Positions 35,726-49,448 of a DNA stretch of 64,000 bases are shown here, one piece after another. The position numbers were made by a program, and so were the translations under genes. Below the pieces are notes generated by a model. It did not search any database. It had not been told where the DNA came from and was given only the letters and a program-made list of their open reading frames with translations. Position 1 is the first letter of the stretch. The number at the start of each line of letters is the position of its first letter. Origin of the DNA: Halichoerus grypus (Eukaryota > Chordata > Mammalia > Carnivora > Phocidae). The stretch lies in the NCBI RefSeq assembly GCF_964656455.1, contig NC_135726.1:34811930-34875929 (forward strand). The letters run 5' to 3'.

Positions 35726-37599
35726 ACTAATCTTACCCTTTAAGAACACTGACACTGTACACAACACAGATGGAAAAGATACCAAGAGGAGAAAACATTA
35801 AACAAATAATTTAGACCTTGACAGGTTATATCTTTCCTATTCAAATCACAGAACATTCTTCTACCTCTGAAAAAAGTATACTTTTGCAAAATTTAAACCA
35901 AACCAATATAGGCTTAATTATGGCAAATACCACCATATAATTTCTGTTTATTATTATCAGTTGAGCTCATGATGCAGGGTTGATTAGTACAGTGATATTC
36001 TAAATAGCACCAAATTATTTCCCTATCTCATTTGTCTGATCACTGAGATGTGAAAAGATTTCCACTACCAACAAGCATTTTACATAATGTTTCACTGTCT
36101 TTCTACAGAAATGAAATTCTACCTTTATTTTTTTGTTATTTATAAATGACAGAAAAATTAAGAAATCTTATATCCTTGGAAAGAATAAATGCTAATCTAT
36201 TAAAATTGATATGGATCAAACAGTTAACCAGGTCTCTTGAAAAAGCTTATTTCTTTGCATTTCCTTCTCATTTCTCTATTTGTACTGCATCTATATATCT
36301 AGTTTGACATTCCAACTTATACCACGTGCTCATCTATAACCCCACAGGCTGTATGCTTCTCATTCATGGCTATTCCCCATTTTCTAGCACAGCATCTGCC
36401 ATACAGTAGGTGCTCAAGAGACTTATTAAACAAAATAATAAGCTGGTGGGTTAACAAATTTGGAAACATCAATTGCTGTAATCATTGCTTTAATTTCCAT
36501 AATGGTAAAAGTGACTAATGTCTCAAAAGATCAGGTTAATGGACATTTTTTTTTTTTACTTCATTGATTTTTAACATTCAGGAGGCAAAACAGAGTTCCT
36601 CACTGTGCCGATTCCCTGGCACTGGCTTTCTGGTGAAGAGCGAAAGCCTGAAAGAACTTGTGCCCGACCAACTACAGAATATGTAAAATGAAAATAAGGG
36701 AACAAGGATAAAAGAGCAATGGCTTTCTACATTTCACAGTATGGTACCAAACCTCACAGATAATCAAGCATTTCTATAAATAGGCACAGCTGTCCTTAAA
36801 GACAACAGATTAGGTTCATTAATATTTGTATGTTTGGTGTATAGAAATTTTATGAAAAATACACCGGGTTTACTTCAGTCATTATTGAGGGTAAAAAGAA
36901 AACATCAAGAAGAATTTTTGTTTCTTTAATAAAATGACAATTCAAAGGAAATTTAACAGAGCAAGTATTTTTCACCATGACACCAAAATTACAGAGGACA
37001 CACTAAATAGGCTTAGCAGATAATTTATAGGGTAAAATTATGTGCTTCAAAGCCTGATTCTCAGCTGCCGTGACACATATTAGTAACACATGTATTAAGA
37101 TACAAGCTACAGAGAAAAAGAAAATGTAGATCCTCAACCTCATACACTATACCAAAAAAAAAATTCAAATTTATAAATGTTTTTAACTCAATTGACTAAC
37201 AGGGATGGATTTCTTAAAATTAAATGTTAAATTCCATGGCCAGAATTAAATTGAAAAATAATGATAGATCTAATTATATAAAGATTTTAAATTTTGTTCA
37301 TCAAAAAGCAATGCAAAAAAGTTCAGAAGCAAGCAAACTAGGAAAATACCAAAGAGGTTTAGTACACCTAATATATAAAACATTCATGCAGACTGATAAG
37401 AAAACCCATAAAAATCAAGGTTAAATGGGCAAAGCAAACCAGACAATTCATAGAGGACAAAAAAATGACTAAGAAATATATTTTTAACAATAAGCATGTA
37501 AATGAAAACAGGATACAAATTAATATCTTATTAAGTTAGCAAGGTTTTTATCTTTAATGAGCATACTTAATGCCACAAAGGTTAGAGGTGATACAATCA
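35726..37599. other. Non-coding stretch
   Basis: AT-rich intron. Around 36330-36430 there is a MIR/L2-like fragment (agcatctgccatacagtagg), too short to call firmly. No exon seen. Confidence 0.35.
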
Positions 37600-37790
37600 C
37601 CCTGCAGACTCCTGAATAAGTCAGTAAAGTGTCAGTCATGGGCTATGTGACCTTGGGTGAGTTGCTAAACTCTTCTGAGCCTCAGTTATGACATATGGTA
37701 TCCATCTCATAAAGAAGCTAGGAGGGTTACCTAGTATAATACTTACAAAGGACAGAGCACAGAATTGGATACATTTTAAGGCAGGTATTA
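37600..37790 (+). mobile_element. MIR SINE
   Basis: Contains ggctatgtgaccttgggtga, then ctgagcctcagttatgacat, the forward MIR core. Confidence 0.8.
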
Positions 37791-37839
37791 TTAGTATTTC
37801 TGGGAAACAGTCTGGCAGTATATATGCAGTCTTCTCAGA

Positions 37840-38859
37840 CTCTAGGCATCACTGCTTTTATATTCAATTTTACTAATATATTTAAGCATGGGATCATAAA
37901 TTTTTATACAAGTTTTCTAGCCCTAGTAGAAATTCAACTAAAAAGTTTAGTTTTAAGAAAGCCAGAAATTTATATAATAAGCTAAAGGAGGAAAATGTTC
38001 TTAGGTGAAGATTTTAAAGGCATACTGTGTTACATACACTCTCAAGACGTTTATAATGCTGGCTGCACAGAAATCCCACTTTAGGGCACTAGCAGTCACA
38101 CAGATACCATGAAAAAGATAACAAAAGTGCTTAGAAATCGATGTCTTTCTGCTTGAAGTTTCCTGAAGTGTAACAGCTGGGAAATCTCTCAGCAACCACA
38201 ATGTAGAAATATATCTGTATAATCTTATCTGTTCGTTTTATCTTTAACTGATCAGTACCAAAACCAGGTGCTATTCGGAGGAAGGAGTCAACCGCATTTG
38301 AAGTCAAGAGACCAATGAAAATCAAGACCAGTTTCTTATGTCCTCATGCACACTAGGGGGCACTTGATCACTAACTTTAGCTTTAAAAAGCATTAGATTT
38401 CCAGGTTTAATCAGTAGCTTTTATATCTGATGTCAACTGGGCAAAAAATACCATGATTGAAATCAAATGCAAATGGACTCACCTTAGTTACAAACATTGG
38501 AATAAGGAAGTAGTATATCAGAATAACTAGGCTGCCCTCAGAGAGACAGATAAATTTCCTACGTTGTCACATTCTTGCTGTAAGAGCTACTGGGTATCAG
38601 TGACTAGCATACAGTAGGCCTCTACAAATAGCTGCTAAATCATGGAGAAGATGAATGGTTAAGTAGCAACTAGGGAAGCACTTTATTCCTGTGATGTTTT
38701 GTGGCTATGGGGGTACCTACAAGGAGGGCCCATGAGCACCCTGAGTTGCCTGGATAATAAGAACTATGAAATACATTTTAACAAATACTATCTCCTAAAT
38801 GGCGGCTGAGAGAGGGAGGGAGGGTAGAAGGAAGTACAGGAAATAGAACCATTTAAGTA
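37840..38859. other. Non-coding stretch
   Basis: No exon recognised. A GAGG-type purine patch is at about 38806-38826. Confidence 0.35.
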
Positions 38860-39015
38860 TGTATCTGTCCTACAGTAAATGCTTTATGTATATTTTTTCA
38901 TCAGTTAATCCTTATAAAGAAACTGATGATATGAAAGTTAAGAAAATTCTTCAAGTCATGTAAGTGGTAAATAGTAGAAACTGCATTGAAATCCCGAACT
39001 GTCTAGTTCCTTAAG
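38860..39015 (-). mobile_element. MIR SINE, antisense, diverged
   Basis: The order ttaatccttataaagaaact, then aagtcatgtaagtggtaaat, then ttgaaatcccgaactgtc parallels the antisense MIR. Confidence 0.55.
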
Positions 39016-39483
39016 TTTATGAATCCAAAACTGTTAATCTTTCCATCACAGTCCAAGAAAAAGATGAAGAAAAGAAAAAAAGGAAGAGAAACTAGCAGAG
39101 AAGGAAGTGAAGGAAAAAGATGATTATATCAGAGAAATAATCTATATCAAATGGTTGGTTACAAGTGTACTAGGTGTTAACAATCATTTAAAATATAGTT
39201 TCTACTGGAAAATAAATTGGATTCCAAATAATGACTTACCAAAGAACATCAGACACCCAAGAAATTAAGTTGGGACCTTTATATGTATATAACATTTTGA
39301 ATATTTTAAAGTACCTCTATATCTATCTTATCACTTTAAAAGTCCCTTATTAACACTCCTAGGAAATTCAATAACACCCACCTCAAAAAGAAAAAAAGAA
39401 TCCTTTGTGAAATTCAAGAAAATTTTCATTCACCTGAATATTCTGGGAGTTTGTGTGTGTTGGAGAGAAAGTTGTAGTTAATT
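39016..39483. other. Non-coding stretch
   Basis: An A/G-rich patch near 39055-39120; otherwise nothing recognised. Confidence 0.35.
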
Positions 39484-39503
39484 AAAATTGCTCAATATTT
39501 TCA

Positions 39504-39688
39504 GAGCACCTGGGTGGTGCAGTTGGTTGAGCATCCAACTCTTTGATTTCGGCTCAGGTCATGATCTCATGGGTCATGAGATCGAGCCCCACATCGGGCT
39601 GCACTCAGTGGGGAGTCTGCTTGAAGATTCTCTCCCTCTGCCCCCCACTCTTGCATTTTCTGCTTCTAAAATAAATTAAATCTTTAAA
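39504..39688 (+). mobile_element. CAN-SINE, 20-bp target-site duplication
   Basis: Head gagcacctgggtggtgcagt, tail ctaaaataaattaaatcttt. Perfect flanks aaaattgctcaatattttca at 39484-39503 and 39689-39708. Confidence 0.96.
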
Positions 39689-39708
39689 AAAATTGCTCAA
39701 TATTTTCA

Positions 39709-40193
39709 AGTTTAATCAGAGAACATGCCTTGTTTTAACTCTTGTTATTTATTATTAGTGTTTTCAAAGTATCCATCCTAAAAAAAATTCTTCCATCCAC
39801 CTATCTTAAGTTATAGAGTATATAATGCTCTAATCTTTAATGATTTGGCATCTTATAGTGGTGCCTAAATGAAGGTCATGATCATGAATGTCTGATGTAT
39901 ACAGGATAAGGAAAGTTAACTGCATATATGTTGAAAAGAAAAGCTAAAGTCTAGAAGTCAGATATTTTTTAAAGCTAAACAACTGGTATGTTAGTTTCTC
40001 TTTTTAAAAACATTGAATAAGAACATATATTAAAATTAAGTAATGGCTTTGGGGAAGTTTTAGAGTAAGTTATCATTAACTTTGTTATATTTCTCGTTTT
40101 CTTAACCTCAAAAAAATTTCAATCCAAAGGTCATGATTTTCAAGTGACTTTTTATGTGATAAATACTTTTAATGTTATTTTTGCAAAACACTT
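39709..40193. other. Non-coding stretch
   Basis: AT-rich; nothing recognised. Confidence 0.35.
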
Positions 40194-40203
40194 AAAAAGG
40201 TAC

Positions 40204-40780
40204 TTCCCAAAGATACAAATGTAGTGATCTGAAGGGACACCTGCACCCCAATGTTTATAGTAACAGGGTCCACAATAGCCAAACTATGGAAAGAGCCCAG
40301 ATGTCCATTGACAGATGAATGGATAAAGAAGATGTGGTTTATATACACAATGGAATATTATGCAGCCACAAAAAAAACCCCCAAAATCTTGCCATTTGCA
40401 ACGACATGGATGGAACCAGAGGGTATTATGCGAAGCGAAATAAGTCAATCAGAGAAAGACATGTATCATATGATCTCACTGATATGTGGAATTTAAGAAA
40501 CAAAACAGAGGATCATAGGGGAAGAGAGGAAAAAATAGAACAAGATGAAACCAGAGAGGGAGACAAACCATAAGAAACGCTTAATCACAGGAAACAAACT
40601 GAGGGTTGCTGAAGGGAGGGGGCTGGAGGGATATGGTAATTGGGTGATGGACATTAAGGAGGGCATGTGATATAATGAACACTGGGTATTATATAAGACT
40701 GATGAATCACAGGCCTGTACCTCTGATACCAATAATACATTACATGTTAATTAACTGAATTTAAATAAAAAATGTTTTAA
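40204..40780 (+). pseudogene. 5'-truncated LINE-1: ORF2 tail and 3' UTR
   Basis: ORF2 C-terminal sequence ([20 protein letters not shown], then [10 protein letters not shown]) reads almost open to about 40496, then a single-module L1 3' UTR and tail. Flanks share aaaaaggtac (40194-40203, 40781-40790). Same family as L1-A/L1-B. Confidence 0.9.
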
Positions 40781-40790
40781 AAAAAGGTAC

Positions 40791-43366
40791 ACTGTGTTCT
40801 ACAGACTGATCATCTCTTACATGGACAGTTTCTAAATTTCCAAATTCCAATAACGATTAAAGGTATAGCTAATGATCATTTTATTCTAAGACAAGTCAAA
40901 TGTTATACCTTAAAATATGTCTTACCTGGTTTAAAATAAACATGTTTATAATTTATTGACCTATTTTATAGCAACCACTGATTTTCTTAAAATCTAAATT
41001 TTCTGAAGAAAAAAATACTGTAATAATTAACCATTTCCTAAGAATACACTGGGTAGTTCAGGTCTTAGGCCAAGAAACAGCATATTGAGTCTTTTTGCTC
41101 TAACAATGGGATGAAAGTCATATAATTTTGTTGGATAATTATCCATTAGGGTATATATATATAAAAGCAAAATATTGTTATTAGATTTCACTGGATACAA
41201 ACTGGCCTGAATTAGTAAAAGTCACATATTATAGAATAATTTCAAAGATTTACTGTTCTATTATGTTCAGATAACTCCAATTAACTGCCCACAAAATGCT
41301 GTCAAGCAGATATCCAACCAAGCCTCCTTTAATGAATAAGACTTTGTTAGTAAATGTGGTGCCTGGAATCTCAGTAACATCCATAGAAATTTGATGTTCT
41401 TGGGGGCAAGTAAACAACACTTAAGAACAACTAAATGATTTAGTCTTCCGAGATCTTACTCATCTTAACCAAGTGAGTTTGTTAACCAAATGACACACAG
41501 CTAGGTCAGAGTGCTAATGAATATGTAGCATCTCTTTTTTCAGCAGGAGAGAAAGTACGTGGTTTCATAGTTTGCAACACATATTTCTTAACTGCCTTTT
41601 TAGGAGCTCAGCAGGGAAAAGAGAAATTGACTCTTTCTTTGAAGTGTTTCTTCTTCTTTTTGGTCATGAAACAGATGAGAAGGTATGGCCTGGACTATTT
41701 CTGTTCACACTTGTCTTAACATAAGGAAATGCTATCTACACTCAAAATCTGTCTACATTCAATACATTTAGAGTAAAGAAGGTCCAATGCTTTTTTACTG
41801 ATTGATACTATTTTCAATTTCTTCCTTTTTAAAAGCCCAAGTTGCTTATGTATAGTACAGTCAATTCTGCATTCCCAGTTCATTAGCCTTCTCAATTTTA
41901 TTCAGAGACTTTGCTAAATAGCACTCTTTCTAGCACTCAATCACAGACTAGATATAGAGCAAAAAGAAGGATGATACAGGTTTAGATCTCAAATTCAATA
42001 TCCCAAGTTCCAGTTTTCAACCTCAGAATCAGAAAAATTTCATCATGCTCAATTGTAATTTCCAAGCTGCAGTATATAGGAATTTATGATTCTGATGTTA
42101 AAATTCTTGGCCTTAGATCAGTTAACTACTCCTTTACTACAACATGTTTTATTCAGCTATGAGTATCACCAGAAGGCTTCTTTGTATTCATGCTAGTGAG
42201 ATGGAAATAACTTTCTAACCAGAGATAATCTTACCAACTCGGCTTGATTCTAAGAAAACAACTTCATGTATGTATTTTTTTTTCTTTTGGAAAATCTAAA
42301 AGCAAAATCTGTATAAATAATATCAACTCCTTATCAAAAAGCTGTCCCCTTAAAAGAAGAAAATTTTTCTACAGGTTCTTAAATTAGCATTAAGTATATT
42401 TGGAGACCCAAAAATGCAGTTAGGAAACAAGCAAATTGAAAACAGCATTAACTTAATTTTCTCTTCTTTGGTTAGCTTCTGTGTGCTCTTATATGTCATT
42501 TGTGTAAAGCTTGAATTGGAAACCTGAAATATTCTTCCCTAATGGAATGTAAAAAAAGAAACCAAAGATGATTACTCTTACAACACAAATTTAGCATTTA
42601 TGCAGTAATACTGGGAACAACAAAGACAATAACACTACTTCACATAGTAAGCAGTTCTTCTACTGCAGGTACAGGTATTTACAATCAGCCTGTTTCATAA
42701 TTTGTTCGCCATTAAGGAATTCTGACTCTAATATGATAGCCTTTTTGATGGGAACGCTAGTAATATTTGAAATTTTAGCAAGCAATGATGCAGAAAGATG
42801 CATAATAATGCTTTTGTGTGTGTGTGTTCATTAAATTAGCTTTCATTTCATTGTGTCCACAGAGTACTCATAGTCAGCACAAGTTTTAGAATAAACTGGA
42901 AAATCTTCAAAAAATTGTGAATAATGCTCCCATTAAGCCTCTAAGCTAACTGAGTAAATTGCCAATGTATATTTATGGGAAAGAAGAGAACTCTGAGATA
43001 ACCAATTCCTTTTGGCAAGTGGTTTACTAAAGCTATGACCAAGCATAAAATCAGAATTTTTTATGTTACATAAAAGTAACTCAAAGTTCCCACAGTGTCC
43101 TGCTAGAAACCTATCCACCAAGCTGAATGAAGCCCCTAAATGATCATAATGGTACCCACACCTACTTGACATTCTTCCCAGAAACCGTCCATCATTATTC
43201 AGTGAAACAGACACATTAATATACCTTTACATACTAAGAAACTCCCCCAAGACCTCTTAACAGTATGAAACACGACCCAAATCCAAGAAAGATGTCAGCA
43301 AAAATATACTTACTTCTAACAGCTTGATACCAAGGGGAAAAAATGTTCCCAACCTTCTCCACTTAC
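40791..43366. other. PHKB intron, nothing recognised
   Basis: About 2.6 kb without exon or datable repeat. A short TG run is at about 42817-42828. Its closeness to exon e and lack of young repeats suggest mostly unique sequence. Confidence 0.4.
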
Positions 43367-43525
43367 CCAGGAGTTTTGCAATGATATAAAGGGCTTGTCC
43401 CCAAAGAAAGAGTTTTCCATCACGGCCACAGTTGCTAGGAAATCGCTTTTGACTACCAGGGTTTCTTTTCTCATATTCTACAAAATCAGCTGGCACATAA
43501 TAGTACTTTGGTATGACAGGATAAC
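43367..43525 (-). CDS. PHKB: PHKB coding exon e (about residues 402-454)
   Basis: This 159-nt exon has phase 1/1. It encodes [19 protein letters not shown], the signature [20 protein letters not shown], and [12 protein letters not shown], then one G of an alanine codon. The [15 protein letters not shown] block is among the most conserved parts of phosphorylase kinase alpha/beta subunits and closes the glucoamylase-like domain. Donor CTGG|gtaagt is strong; acceptor ...ttccatag. The long upstream intron (8.5 kb) owes most of its length to the full-length L1 at 44380-50779. Confidence 0.96.
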
Positions 43526-44066
43526 CTATGGAATTTAAAAATAAATATTTGAAATATAAAAATCAGTGTCCTCCCCAAATTTTCCCTTCAAGAAACTGCA
43601 ACGTTTGAGAGCAGAGAGAGATAGGTTGTAAAAGAAGTAACAGATTTGACAGGCTACAGGATACTGGATATATTGGCTTTCAGAAACTGCCAGTGAAAAA
43701 CATGAAAAAAGCTCCTGGATTTTAAAACACTAATTTGACAGCATATGTTATCCTTTAGCCAATAATGTGTACATAATCTCCTTTAACAACATTTAGTTTT
43801 AACAACTTTAAATGAATCAATAAAAATACAGTATGCAAACATTTAGAGCCATAGAAGTTTTCTTTAATAGGATTAGTCCACAGAAGCATTACAAATGAGA
43901 TACTGTGTAATCTCAAATGAAGAATTATAACCCTGAGCCATTGCTTAAAGCAAAGAAATCCCCATTTCAAACATTAAATCCACTATCTACCATTCAATAT
44001 CACTGAAGAGAAAAAAAAAATCCATCCTCCCCTGTGACCAACTTGTTTAAAAACATTTCTTGAAGG
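43526..44066. other. PHKB intron, nothing recognised
   Basis: Unique-looking intronic sequence upstream (gene sense) of exon e. Confidence 0.4.
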
Positions 44067-44175
44067 GCACGGGGTGTTATATATAAGTGATGAATAACTG
44101 AATTCTACTCCTGAAACCAATACTACCCTATATGTTAACTAACTTGAATATAAATAAAATCCTGGAAATAAATAA
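44067..44175 (+). mobile_element. Short LINE-1 3' end
   Basis: Only the last ~105 bp of an L1 3' UTR (gggcacggggtgttatatat, then ctatatgttaactaacttga) and an A-rich tail. Flanks resemble each other weakly (tttcttga and ttccttga). Confidence 0.75.
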
Positions 44176-44379
44176 ATTCCTTGATAGAAACTAAAATTTA
44201 TTATTTAAAGCCTAAAATCTTTGTGGGTGACATGAAAGAAAAAAGAAAAAACACTCTTGTAGAATGCTAGAGAAGACTTTTTGCACTATCAGCCCACAGT
44301 AAACTTATTTTTCCTAATAAAATTACACAGATTTCCCACAAATTTGCTTCCTTCATACATCAATCAATTGTGATATTTG

Positions 44380-44760
44380 GTTTATTTATTTATTTTAAAT
44401 TCAATTATTTATTTATTTTAAATTCAATCACCCAACATATAGTACATCATTAGTTTTTGATATAATGTTCAATGATTCATTAGTTGCATATAACACCCAG
44501 TGCTCATCACATGACGTGCCCTCCTTAATGCCCATCACCCAGTCACCCCATCCCCCCACCCACCTCCCTTTCTGCAACCCTCAGTTTGTTTCCCGGAGTC
44601 AAGAGTCTCATACGGTTTGTCTCCATCTCAGATTTCTTCCCATTCAGTTTTCCCTTTCTTCCCCTATGGTCCTCTGCACTATTCCTTATGTTCCACATAT
44701 GAGTGAAACCATATGATAATTGCCTTTCTCTGATTGACTTCTTTCACTTAGCATAATCCC
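44380..44760 (-). other. L1-C 3' UTR and tail with G-quadruplex motif
   Basis: Minus-strand G runs corresponding to plus-strand CCCC-AT-CCCCCC-A-CCC-ACCT-CCC at 44546-44568 give a quadruplex motif at the same place as in L1-A and L1-B. The tail is built of repeated tttatttatttattttaaa-like units. Confidence 0.8.
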
Positions 44761-44769
44761 TTCCAGTTC

Positions 44770-47700
44770 CATTCATGTCGATGTAAATGGTAGGTATTCA
44801 TCCTTTCTGATGGCTGAGTAATATTCCATTGTATATATGAACCACATCTTCTTTATCCATTCATCTGCTGAAGGATGTCTGGGCTCTTTCCACAGTTTGG
44901 CTATTATAGACATTGCTGCTATGAACACCGGGGAGCATGTGCCCATTCTTTTCACTACATCTGTATCTTTGGAGTAAATACCCAGTAGCGCAATTGCTAG
45001 GTCATAGGGTAGCTCTATTTTTAACATCTTGAGGAACCTCCAAACTGTTTTCCAGAGTGGCTGTACCAGCTTGCATTCCCACCAACACTGTAAGAGGGTT
45101 CCTCTTTCTCCACAACCTCGTCAACATTTGTTGTTCCCTGTTTTGTTAATTTTAGCCATTCTGACTGGTGTGAGGTGGTATCTCATTGTGGTTTTGATTT
45201 GTATTTCCCTGATGGCAAGTGATGTGGAGCATTTTTTCATGTGTCTTTCAGCCATTTGTATGTCTTCTTTGGAGAAGTATCTGTTCATGTCTTTGGCCCA
45301 TTTCTTCACTGGATTATTTGTTTTTTGGGTGTTGAGTTTGAGAAGTTCATTACAGATCTTGGATACCAGCCCTTTATCTGTAATGTCATTTGCAAATATC
45401 TTCTCCCATTCCATAGGTTTCCTTTTACTTTTGTTGATTGTTTCCTTTGCTGTGAAGAAGCTTTCTATCTTGATGAAGTCCCAATAGTTCATTTTCGCTT
45501 TTGTTTCCCTTGCCTTTAGAGACTGGTCTTGAAAGAAGTTGCTGTGTCCAAGGTCGAAGAGGTTGCTGCCTGTGTTCTCCTCTAGGATTTTGATGGATTC
45601 CTGTCTCACATTGAGGTCTTCCATCCATTTTGAGTTTATCTTTGTGTATGGTGTGAGAGAATGGCCCACCTTCATTGCTCTGCATGTGGCTGTCTAATTT
45701 TCCTAGCACCATTTATTGAAGAGACTGTCTTTTTTACATTGGATATTCTTTCCTGCTTTGTCAGAGATTAGTTGACCATTAGTTGAGGTTCCATTTCTGG
45801 GGTCTATATTCTGTTCCATTGACTTATGTGTCTGTTTTTGTGCCAAAACCATGCTGTCTTGATGATCACAGCTTTGTAATATAGCTTGAAGTCTGGCATT
45901 GTGACGCCTCCAGCTTTGGTTTTTTGTTTTTTTTTTATTTTTCAACATTTCCCTGGCAATTTGGGGTCTTTTCTGGTTCCACACAAATTTTAGGATTGTT
46001 TGTTCCAACTCTGTGAAAAATATCAATGGTATTTTGATAGAGATTGCATTGAAATTGTAGATTGCTCTGGGCAAAATAGACATTTTTAACAATGTTTATT
46101 CTTCTAATCCATGAGCATGGAATGTTTTTCCATATCTTTGTGTCTTCCTCAACTTCTTTCTTAAGTGTTCTGTAGTTTCTAGTGCACATATCTTTTACCT
46201 CTTTGGTTAGGTTTATTCCTAAGTATCTTACCGTTTTTGGTGCAATTGTAAATGGGATTTATGCCTTAATTTCTCCTTCTTCAGTCACAGGTTAGTGTAT
46301 AGAAATGCAACTGATTTCTGTGCAGTGATTTTGTATCCTGCCACGTTGCTGAATTGCTGTATGAGTTCTTGTCACTTGGGGGTGGAGTCTTTTGGATTTT
46401 CCACAAAAAGTATCATGTCATCTGCGAAGAGTGAGAGTTTGACTTCTTTGTTGCCAATCTGAATGCCTTTTATTTCTTTTTGTTCTCTGATTGCTGAGGC
46501 TAGGACTTCTAGTACTATGTTGAACAACAGTGGTGAGAGTGGTCATCCCTGTCCTGTTCCTGACCTTAGGGAAAAGCTCTCAGTTTTTCCCCATTGAGAA
46601 TGATATTCACTGTGGGCTTTTCATAGATGGGTTTTATGATATTGAGGTATGTTCCCTCTAACCCTCCACTGTGAAGAATTTTAATCAAGAAAGGATGCTG
46701 TATTTTGTCAAATGCTTTTTCTGCATCAATTGAGAGGATCATATGGTTCTTGTCTCTTCTTTTGTTAATGTGATCTACCACGGTGATTGATTTGGGTTTA
46801 TTGAATCACCCTGACATCCCAGGAATAAATCCCACCTGGTCGTAGTGAATAATCCTTTTAATGTACTGTTGGATCCTATTGGCTAGGATCTTGGGTGAGT
46901 ATTTTGGCATCCATGTTCATCACGGATATTGGTCTGTGATTCTCCTTTTTGATGGGTCTTTGCCCGGTTTTGGGATCACGGTAATGCTGCCGCATAGAAT
47001 GAGTTTGGAAGTCTTCCTTCCACTTCTGTTTTTTTGAAACAGCTTCAACAGAATAGGTATTATTTCTTCTTTAAATGTTTGGTAGAATTCCCCTGGGAAG
47101 CCATCTGGCCCTGGAGTCTTGTTTTTGGGGAGGTTTATAATTACTGCTTCAATTTCCTTGCTGGTTATAGGTCTGTTCAGATTGTCTATTTCTTCGTTTC
47201 AGTCTTGGTACTTTATAAGTTTCCAGGAATGCATCCATTTCTTCCAGATTACCTAGCTTGTTAGCATATACCTGCTGGTAATAAGTTCTAATAATTGTCT
47301 CCGTTTCCTTGATATTAGTCATGATCTCTCCCCTTTCATTCATGAATTTATTAATTTGGTTCCTTTCTCTTTTCTTTTGGATATGTCTGGCCAGAGGTTT
47401 ATCGATCTTATTAATTCTTTCAAAGAAGCAGCTTCTAGTTTCGTTGATCTGTTCTACTGTTCTTCTGGTTTCTATTTCATTGATTTCTGCTCTAATCTTT
47501 ATTATTTCTCTGCTCCTGCTTGGTTTAGGCTTTATTTGCTGTTCTTCCTTCAAGTCCTTTACCTGTAAGGTTAGCTTGTGCATTTGGGATTTTTCTAATT
47601 TTTTGAGAGAGGCTTGGATGGCTATGAACTTCCCTCTAAGGACCGTTTTTGCAGTATCCCATAGGTTTTGAACAGATGTGTTTTCATATTCATTGGTTTG

Positions 47701-48516
47701 CATGAATTGTTTAAGTTCTTCTTTAATTTGCTGGTTGACCCATTCATTCTTTAGCAGGATGTTCTTTAACCTCCAACTGTTTGAGTTCCTTCCATATTTC
47801 TTCTTGTGGTTGAGTTCTAGTTTCAAAGCATTTTGGTCTGAAAATATACAGGGAATAATCTCAATCTTTTGGTATCAGCTGAGACCTGATTTGTGACGCT
47901 GTATGTGATCTATTCTGGAGAAAGTTCCAATGCACACATGAGAAGAATAAGTATTCTGTTGTTTTAGGATGGAATGTTCTGTACATATCTATGAAGTCCA
48001 TCTGGTCCAATGTGTCATTCAAAACTCTTGTTTCTTTGTTGATCTTCTGCTTAGATGATCTGTCCATTGTTGTGAGTGGAGTGTTGAAATCTCCTACTAT
48101 TAATGTATTATTATCAATATGTTTATTTTGGTTATTAATTGGCTTATATAATTGGCTGCTCACATGTTGGGGATATAGATATTTACAACTGTTAGATCTT
48201 CTTGTTGGACAGTCCCTTTAAGTATGATATAGTGTCCCTCTACATCTCTTATTACGGTCTTTGGTTTAAAATCTAATTTGTCTGATATGAGAATTGCTAC
48301 CCCAGCTTTCTTTTGAGGTCTGTTGGCATGGTAAATGGTTCTCCATCCCCTCACTTTCAATCTGGAGGTGTCTTTAGGTTCAAAATGAGTCTCTTGTAGA
48401 CAGCATATGGATGAGTCCTGCTTTTTTATCCAATCTGAAACCCTGCATCTTTTGATGGGAGCATTCAGCCCATTTACATTCAGAGTAACTACTGAAAGAT
48501 ATGAATTTAGTGCCAT
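44770..48516 (-). pseudogene. L1-C ORF2 (endonuclease-reverse transcriptase), broken
   Basis: Starts MALNSYLSVVTLNVNGLNAP at 48516. Successive fragments in shifting frames cover the endonuclease (48516-47861), a middle region (47826-47149), the reverse transcriptase ([20 protein letters not shown] at about 46700) and the C-terminus ([19 protein letters not shown], about 45020). At least six frame breaks. Confidence 0.9.
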
Positions 48517-48597
48517 TGTATTGCCTGTAAAATCCCTGTTTCTGTAGATTGTCTCTGTTACTTTCTGGTCTATGTTATTCTTGGGGTCTCCTTTCCC

Positions 48598-49448
48598 TTA
48601 CAGTATCCCCCTTAATATTTCTTGCAGGCCTGGCTTGGTGGTCACATATTCTGTCTGTCTGTCCTGGAAACTCTTTCTCTCTCCTTCCATTCTAAATGAT
48701 AGCCTTTCTGGATAAAGTATTCTTGCCTGCATGTTCTTCTCATTTAGTACCCTGAATATATCTTGCTAGCCCTTTCTGGCCTGCCAGGTTTCTGTGGATA
48801 GGTCTGATATTAATCTCCTCTTCCTAGCTGCTCTCAGGATAACTTCTTTGGCTCGATGATTTGCAAGCTTCACTATTACATGTTGGGGTGTTGATATGTT
48901 TTTTTTTATTTTGGGAGGGGTCCTCTCTGCCTCTTGAACATGAATGCTTGTTTCCTTCCCCAGATTAGGGAAGTTCTCAGCCATGATTTGCTCAAATCTA
49001 CTTTCTAGCCCTCTCTCTTTCCATCCCATCTTGGATCCTGATGATTCTGACATTGGTTCTTTTCCAGGCATCATTAAATTCTCTAAGCCTTTCTTCATGG
49101 GCTATGAGTTGTTTCCCTGTCTTTTCCTCAACTTCCTTGCTTTCCATCAACCTGTCCTCTAGATCACTTATTCTCTCTTCTGCCTCACTGACCCTAGCTG
49201 TTAGAGCATCCAATTTAGACTGCATCTCATTCATAGCATTTTTACGTTCGGCCTGATTAGATATCATTTCCGCCCTTACAGAGTCTGTATTGTCATGTAT
49301 GCTTTTTTCAAGCCTAGCTATTAACTTTATAATTGCTATCCTGAATTCTATCTCTGACATCTTGCTTATATCCATATAGATTAGCTCTGTGGCAGAGAAT
49401 ATTGCCTCTGGTTCCTTCCTTTGTTGTTGAGTTCCTACTTCTAGTCAT
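48598..49448 (-). pseudogene. L1-C ORF1, broken
   Basis: Starts MTRSRNSTTKEGTRGN. The coiled-coil segment (SEAEERISDLEDRLMES) is in the piece 49375-48998 and the C-terminal region in 49098-48766, so at least two frameshifts occur. Unlike L1-A and L1-B it has a leucine codon CTA (48799-48801) after the D of the SDLSTETW stretch. Confidence 0.85.

Noticed and set aside
43257..43366. Continuation of the PHKB exon e frame past the donor
   Set aside because: A strong gtaagt donor follows CTGG, and the next exon supplies the expected DELISPKD sequence.
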